Source: Alphaproteobacteria bacterium
Lineage (GTDB): Bacteria > Pseudomonadota > Alphaproteobacteria > Micavibrionales > UBA2020
Direction: 5' to 3'
Length of the DNA stretch: 7,629 nucleotides
Assembly (NCBI GenBank): GCA_023136145.1
Contig: JAGLRU010000140.1
Location: 1-7,629, forward strand
Positions 6,105 to 7,629 of the stretch are shown here, in pieces. The notes under the pieces are model-generated. The model did not search any database. It saw only the letters and a program-made list of their open reading frames with translations, and was not told the origin of the DNA. Each line of letters starts with the position of its first letter. Within the stretch, counting starts at the first letter, position 1. The translations under genes were made by a program, and so were the position numbers.

Positions 6105-6748
6105 GTTTCAGAGACGACGGCTTTCTTTTCATCAGTCTTCTCAGCCGCCTCTGCATCCAGCTTGTGGATGGTTTTGATGCCTGCCTTCATGTAATCCCAG
6201 CCTGATACGACCGTCATAATGGTTGCTACCAAAAGGGCGAAAAGGCCAAATTCGTAAGAATATGGGACGAGTGTGGGGCCATAATCTCCCGCCATGATAA
6301 AGCCGCAGGCGAACATCTGCGACAGAGTTTTCAACTTTCCTATACGAGAGATTGGTACGGAGATTTTATAGAGGCCAAGAAATTCGCGCAGTCCTGACAC
6401 GAGAATTTCGCGGATGAAAATGATAAGTGCAGGGATGATCCAGACCCCCGTTATCCGGTCGAAGGCGACTAGCAGTATTAGAACGCCGCCAATCATGATT
6501 TTGTCCGCAGTCGCATCGAGAAACTTTCCGTAGATAGATGTCTGACCGGTTGATCGGGCGATAACACCGTCCAGATAATCTGAAACGCATGCAAAGAAGA
6601 ATATCACCACGTTAATCCATATAGCAGTTGCGCCCATGACATTGTTCGGGTTAGCAGCACTGATGTAGAAAAACATTGTTAGAATCGGTATAATTGCAAT
6701 TCGATAGGTGGAGAGCAGATTTGGAATGTTATACATGAGCTTCGACAT
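6101..6748 (-). CDS. pgsA: CDP-diacylglycerol--glycerol-3-phosphate 3-phosphatidyltransferase (PGP synthase)
   Basis: Inner-membrane enzyme making phosphatidylglycerophosphate from CDP-diacylglycerol and glycerol 3-phosphate, the committed step to phosphatidylglycerol and cardiolipin. I choose the ATG at 6746-6748 (MSKLMYNIPNLL, 215 residues) over one 33 bases upstream: AGAGGA lies six bases before it and the N-terminus then matches the family (NIPNLLT.yRI). The CDP-alcohol phosphotransferase motif is complete: D57, D60-G61, A64-R65, G74, D78, D82, with exact family spacing. PgsA-type REILVSGLREFLG (113-125) and GKLKT (137-141) support this enzyme rather than PssA or Cls. Several hydrophobic helices are evident. 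The last ~20 residues are a charged Ala/Lys/Glu tail. The stop shares TTAA with the convergent permease gene. A uvrC stub lies directly upstream, matching the common uvrC-pgsA order. Confidence 0.95.
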   Translation of the reverse strand: MSKLMYNIPNLLSTYRIAIIPILTMFFYISAANPNNVMGATAIWINVVIFFFACVSDYLDGVIARSTGQTSIYGKFLDATADKIMIGGVLILLVAFDRITGVWIIPALIIFIREILVSGLREFLGLYKISVPISRIGKLKTLSQMFACGFIMAGDYGPTLVPYSYEFGLFALLVATIMTVVSGWDYMKAGIKTIHKLDAEAAEKTDEKKAVVSET

Positions 6749-6754
6749 GTTTTT

Positions 6755-6760
6755 TCCTCT
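6755..6760 (-). promoter_or_regulatory. Ribosome binding site deciding the pgsA start
   Basis: Minus-strand AGAGGA, six bases before the ATG at 6748. The longer frame starting at 6781 has no such site and would overlap the uvrC stub stop, so the shorter protein is preferred. Confidence 0.65.
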
Positions 6761-6771
6761 AGGCACTGTTG

Positions 6772-7002
6772 TTATGAACAAAATTGTAGGTTTTTTCCGC
6801 TAAGGTTTTGCTTATACTCTCTCACCTTTTGTAAATCAATTAAGTATACTTCGGCAACAGTTTTTGCCGAACCAAAACGGAGGATGAGGGCTTTTTTACG
6901 TTTTTTGCCGATTCTGGGAACTTTATCGAGCAAACTTAGGGTATGGGCTTTCCGGGAATAAAGAGTCATCCGTTTAAATGAATGATCGGTTATCAGTAAG
7001 AA
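6772..7002 (-). pseudogene. uvrC: uvrC remnant, last ~76 codons only
   Basis: The minus-strand frame reads LLITDHSFKRM, then SLLDKVPRIGKKRKKALILR, FGSAKTVAE and a degenerate tail to a TAA at 6772-6774. This matches the C-terminus of excinuclease subunit UvrC: the D-x-H-R-F end of the RNase H-like endonuclease domain, then the helix-hairpin-helix LDxIPGIGxKRxxxLLxxFGS. The GIY-YIG, UVR and most of the endonuclease domain (normally over 500 residues) are missing, so no nuclease can be made. The first HhH Gly is Arg (VPRIG), and the second hairpin has decayed although the frame remains open. Resemblance begins before the ATG at 6969 and is lost upstream of about 7002, where unrelated sequence starts. 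The stop is 23 bases before pgsA, the usual neighbour of uvrC in many proteobacteria. A functional uvrC might exist elsewhere. Confidence 0.72.
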
Positions 7003-7007
7003 AAATA

Positions 7008-7328
7008 CTATACTTTCGGCTTGTTCTGCTTTTTGGCTTTGGCTGACTGTGTTTCCGGCAGGTGAAGTTTATTCAGCAAGTCGCCCATTTTGGCCTTGAG
7101 GGAACCTTCTGGCAAGGAGGTGTGCGCGTTCTGAAGAATGATGTTGAATTGTTCTGGGGTGATTCCATCCTCAAAAGTTTCTTTATAAACTTTGTCGATT
7201 TCCGCCGTCTTATGCCCGGCAGCAGGATCATAAACACTGAAATTTATTTCTATTTCTATGCCTGCAGCTTGCTGGAGTTTCAGCAGGTCATCAGCTTGAT
7301 GTTTTTTACCTGTATTTTCTTGTACAGT
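7008..7328 (-). pseudogene. Unidentified gene remnant, 106-codon open frame without a start
   Basis: On the minus strand the frame between a TAA (7329-7331) and a TAG (7008-7010) is open for 106 codons and looks coding. It contains KKHQADDLLKLQQAAG, IEIEINFSVYDPAAGHKT, FEDGITPEQFNIILQNAH and a basic end, KAKKQNKPKV. There is no ATG, GTG or TTG before an internal Met about 30 codons from the end, so it appears to be the 3' part of a gene whose 5' part was lost. The lysine-rich C-terminus resembles a natural protein end. I do not recognise the family. The opposite-strand frame at 7062-7334 is less protein-like and I regard it as a shadow. It ends five bases from the uvrC stub, so a rearrangement junction probably lies near 7003. 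A rare start codon (such as ATC) cannot be excluded. Confidence 0.45.
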
Positions 7329-7348
7329 TTATGATTTACGAATATAGA
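7320..7348 (+). promoter_or_regulatory. Candidate promoter of tRNA-Leu
   Basis: TTGTAC (7320-7325) and TATAGA (7343-7348) are 17 bases apart and would place the start near 7355, about six bases before the tRNA. The -35 match is poor; position relative to the tRNA is the main support. Confidence 0.4.
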
Positions 7349-7360
7349 TGTACTTGTTAC

Positions 7361-7446
7361 GCGGGTGTGGCGGAATGGTATACGCAACGGACTTAAAATC
7401 CGTGGAGCGAGAGCTTATGAGGGTTCAACTCCCTCCACCCGCACCA
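7361..7446 (+). tRNA. tRNA-Leu, anticodon UAA
   Basis: An 86-base class II tRNA. Acceptor arms GCGGGTG (7361-7367) and CACCCGC (7436-7442) pair fully, then discriminator A and an encoded CCA (7444-7446). The anticodon stem ACGGA/TCCGT closes the loop CTTAAAA with anticodon TAA, reading UUA and UUG. A long variable arm (GGAGCGAGAGCTT region) is typical of tRNA-Leu. The T arm GAGGGTTCAACTCCCTC is canonical with GTTCAA. It appears intact. Integrated elements often use the 3' half of tRNA-Leu genes, but I found no copy of its 3' end elsewhere in the window. Confidence 0.96.
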
Positions 7447-7616
7447 GTTTTGAAATTCCAGCAAATTGAATCCGCATTTTGTCTGTCATATTCATACTGA
7501 TTGTGTCGTTAACTATATTTAAATAACTTTTAAATAATATACAACCTAAGGTAGATTCGTTTGGCTATCTCTCTACCTTAGGTTGTATCACTTTAACGAA
7601 ACAGGGGGAGAATGTT
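7447..7616. other. AT-rich intergenic region after the tRNA
   Basis: No ORF or RNA gene is recognisable between the tRNA and the gene start at 7617. Positions 7509-7540 are almost pure A/T (TTAACTATATTTAAATAACT and onward) and may hold a promoter for the downstream gene. The notable feature is the large dyad at 7539-7588. Confidence 0.5.
7539..7588. repeat. Perfect 17-bp inverted repeat (hairpin) before the last gene
   Basis: ATACAACCTAAGGTAGA (7539-7555) and its exact reverse complement TCTACCTTAGGTTGTAT (7572-7588) flank a 16-base spacer. Each arm itself contains the near-palindrome ACCTAAGGT. No T-run follows on either strand, so this is not a standard intrinsic terminator. It lies 28 bases before the start codon at 7617 and downstream of AT-rich DNA. 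It could be an operator dyad, a leader hairpin in the mRNA, or the trace of a small mobile repeat. The function is not known from sequence. Confidence 0.85.
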
Positions 7617-7629
7617 ATGAACTTTCTTA
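7617..7629 (+). CDS. Start of an unidentified gene (first four codons, MNFL)
   Basis: A strong purine-rich ribosome binding site, GGGGGAG (7604-7610), lies six bases before the ATG, followed by AAC TTT CTT up to the window edge. Spacing and strength make this a credible gene start, but nothing can be said of the product. The inverted repeat at 7539-7588 would sit in its leader or promoter. Confidence 0.5.

Noticed and set aside
7062..7334. 90-codon rightward ORF
   Set aside because: Phe/Tyr-rich translation without domain or ribosome binding site; the opposite strand reads a more protein-like frame, and this ORF runs up against the tRNA promoter region.
7361..7446. tRNA-Leu as the attachment site of the left mobilizable element
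   Set aside because: No copy of the tRNA 3' end occurs near the integrase remnant, and the two are separated by about 6 kb of core genes.
1..7629. CRISPR array, toxin-antitoxin, restriction or other defence system
   Set aside because: No regularly spaced direct repeats and no protein resembling such systems; the small ORF at 1272-1406 has no toxin or antitoxin features I can name.

Overview
The window reads as chromosomal DNA from an alphaproteobacterium. The basis is the uvrC-to-pgsA gene order, standard FolD and DeoA proteins, moderate-to-low GC, and a pair of 10-TM drug/metabolite (DMT) permeases. Broken genes and mobile-element debris among intact housekeeping genes would suit a host-associated or reduced-genome lineage, but no species can be named from the sequence. 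The placement is inference.

Left part (1-1866), accessory DNA. A mobilization module is read leftward: mobC (716-1105), then a relaxase (1-719, running off the left edge) joined by an ATGA stop/start overlap. Upstream, on the same strand, a rho-independent terminator (1211-1237) closes an older transcription unit: a 44-codon unknown ORF (1272-1406) and the last ~54 codons of a tyrosine recombinase (1443-1604). The recombinase is cut at 1604 by what looks like one end of an IS3-family element. Only a decayed orfA of that IS survives (1665-1856), and the recombinase 5' part is gone. This looks like an integrated mobilizable element that lost one boundary and its integrase.

Middle part (1867-6104), core metabolism and transport, all rightward. 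folD (one-carbon/folate) starts 11 bases after the IS debris without an obvious Shine-Dalgarno. deoA (thymidine phosphorylase) has its own ribosome binding site. Its stop overlaps the start of the first DMT permease, so the two are probably translationally coupled. A second DMT permease, of identical length and about three quarters identical, follows after 99 bases.

Right part (6101-7629). pgsA (phosphatidylglycerophosphate synthase) runs leftward and shares the bases TTAA with the end of the second permease. Behind it lies a stub of uvrC (6772 to about 7002), preserving the common uvrC-pgsA order although nearly all of uvrC is gone. The stub abuts a 106-codon open frame with no start codon (7008-7328), another gene remnant of unknown identity. 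A complete tRNA-Leu(UAA) lies at 7361-7446. After it comes an AT-rich stretch with a perfect 17-bp inverted repeat (7539-7588), and then the first codons of a gene leaving the window at 7617.

I see no CRISPR array, defence system or clearly new multi-gene system. The most interesting points are the relaxase family that appears to lack the usual N-terminal tyrosine, the scars at 1604 and near 7003, the deoA-permease coupling with a tandem paralogue, and the unexplained 17-bp dyad.
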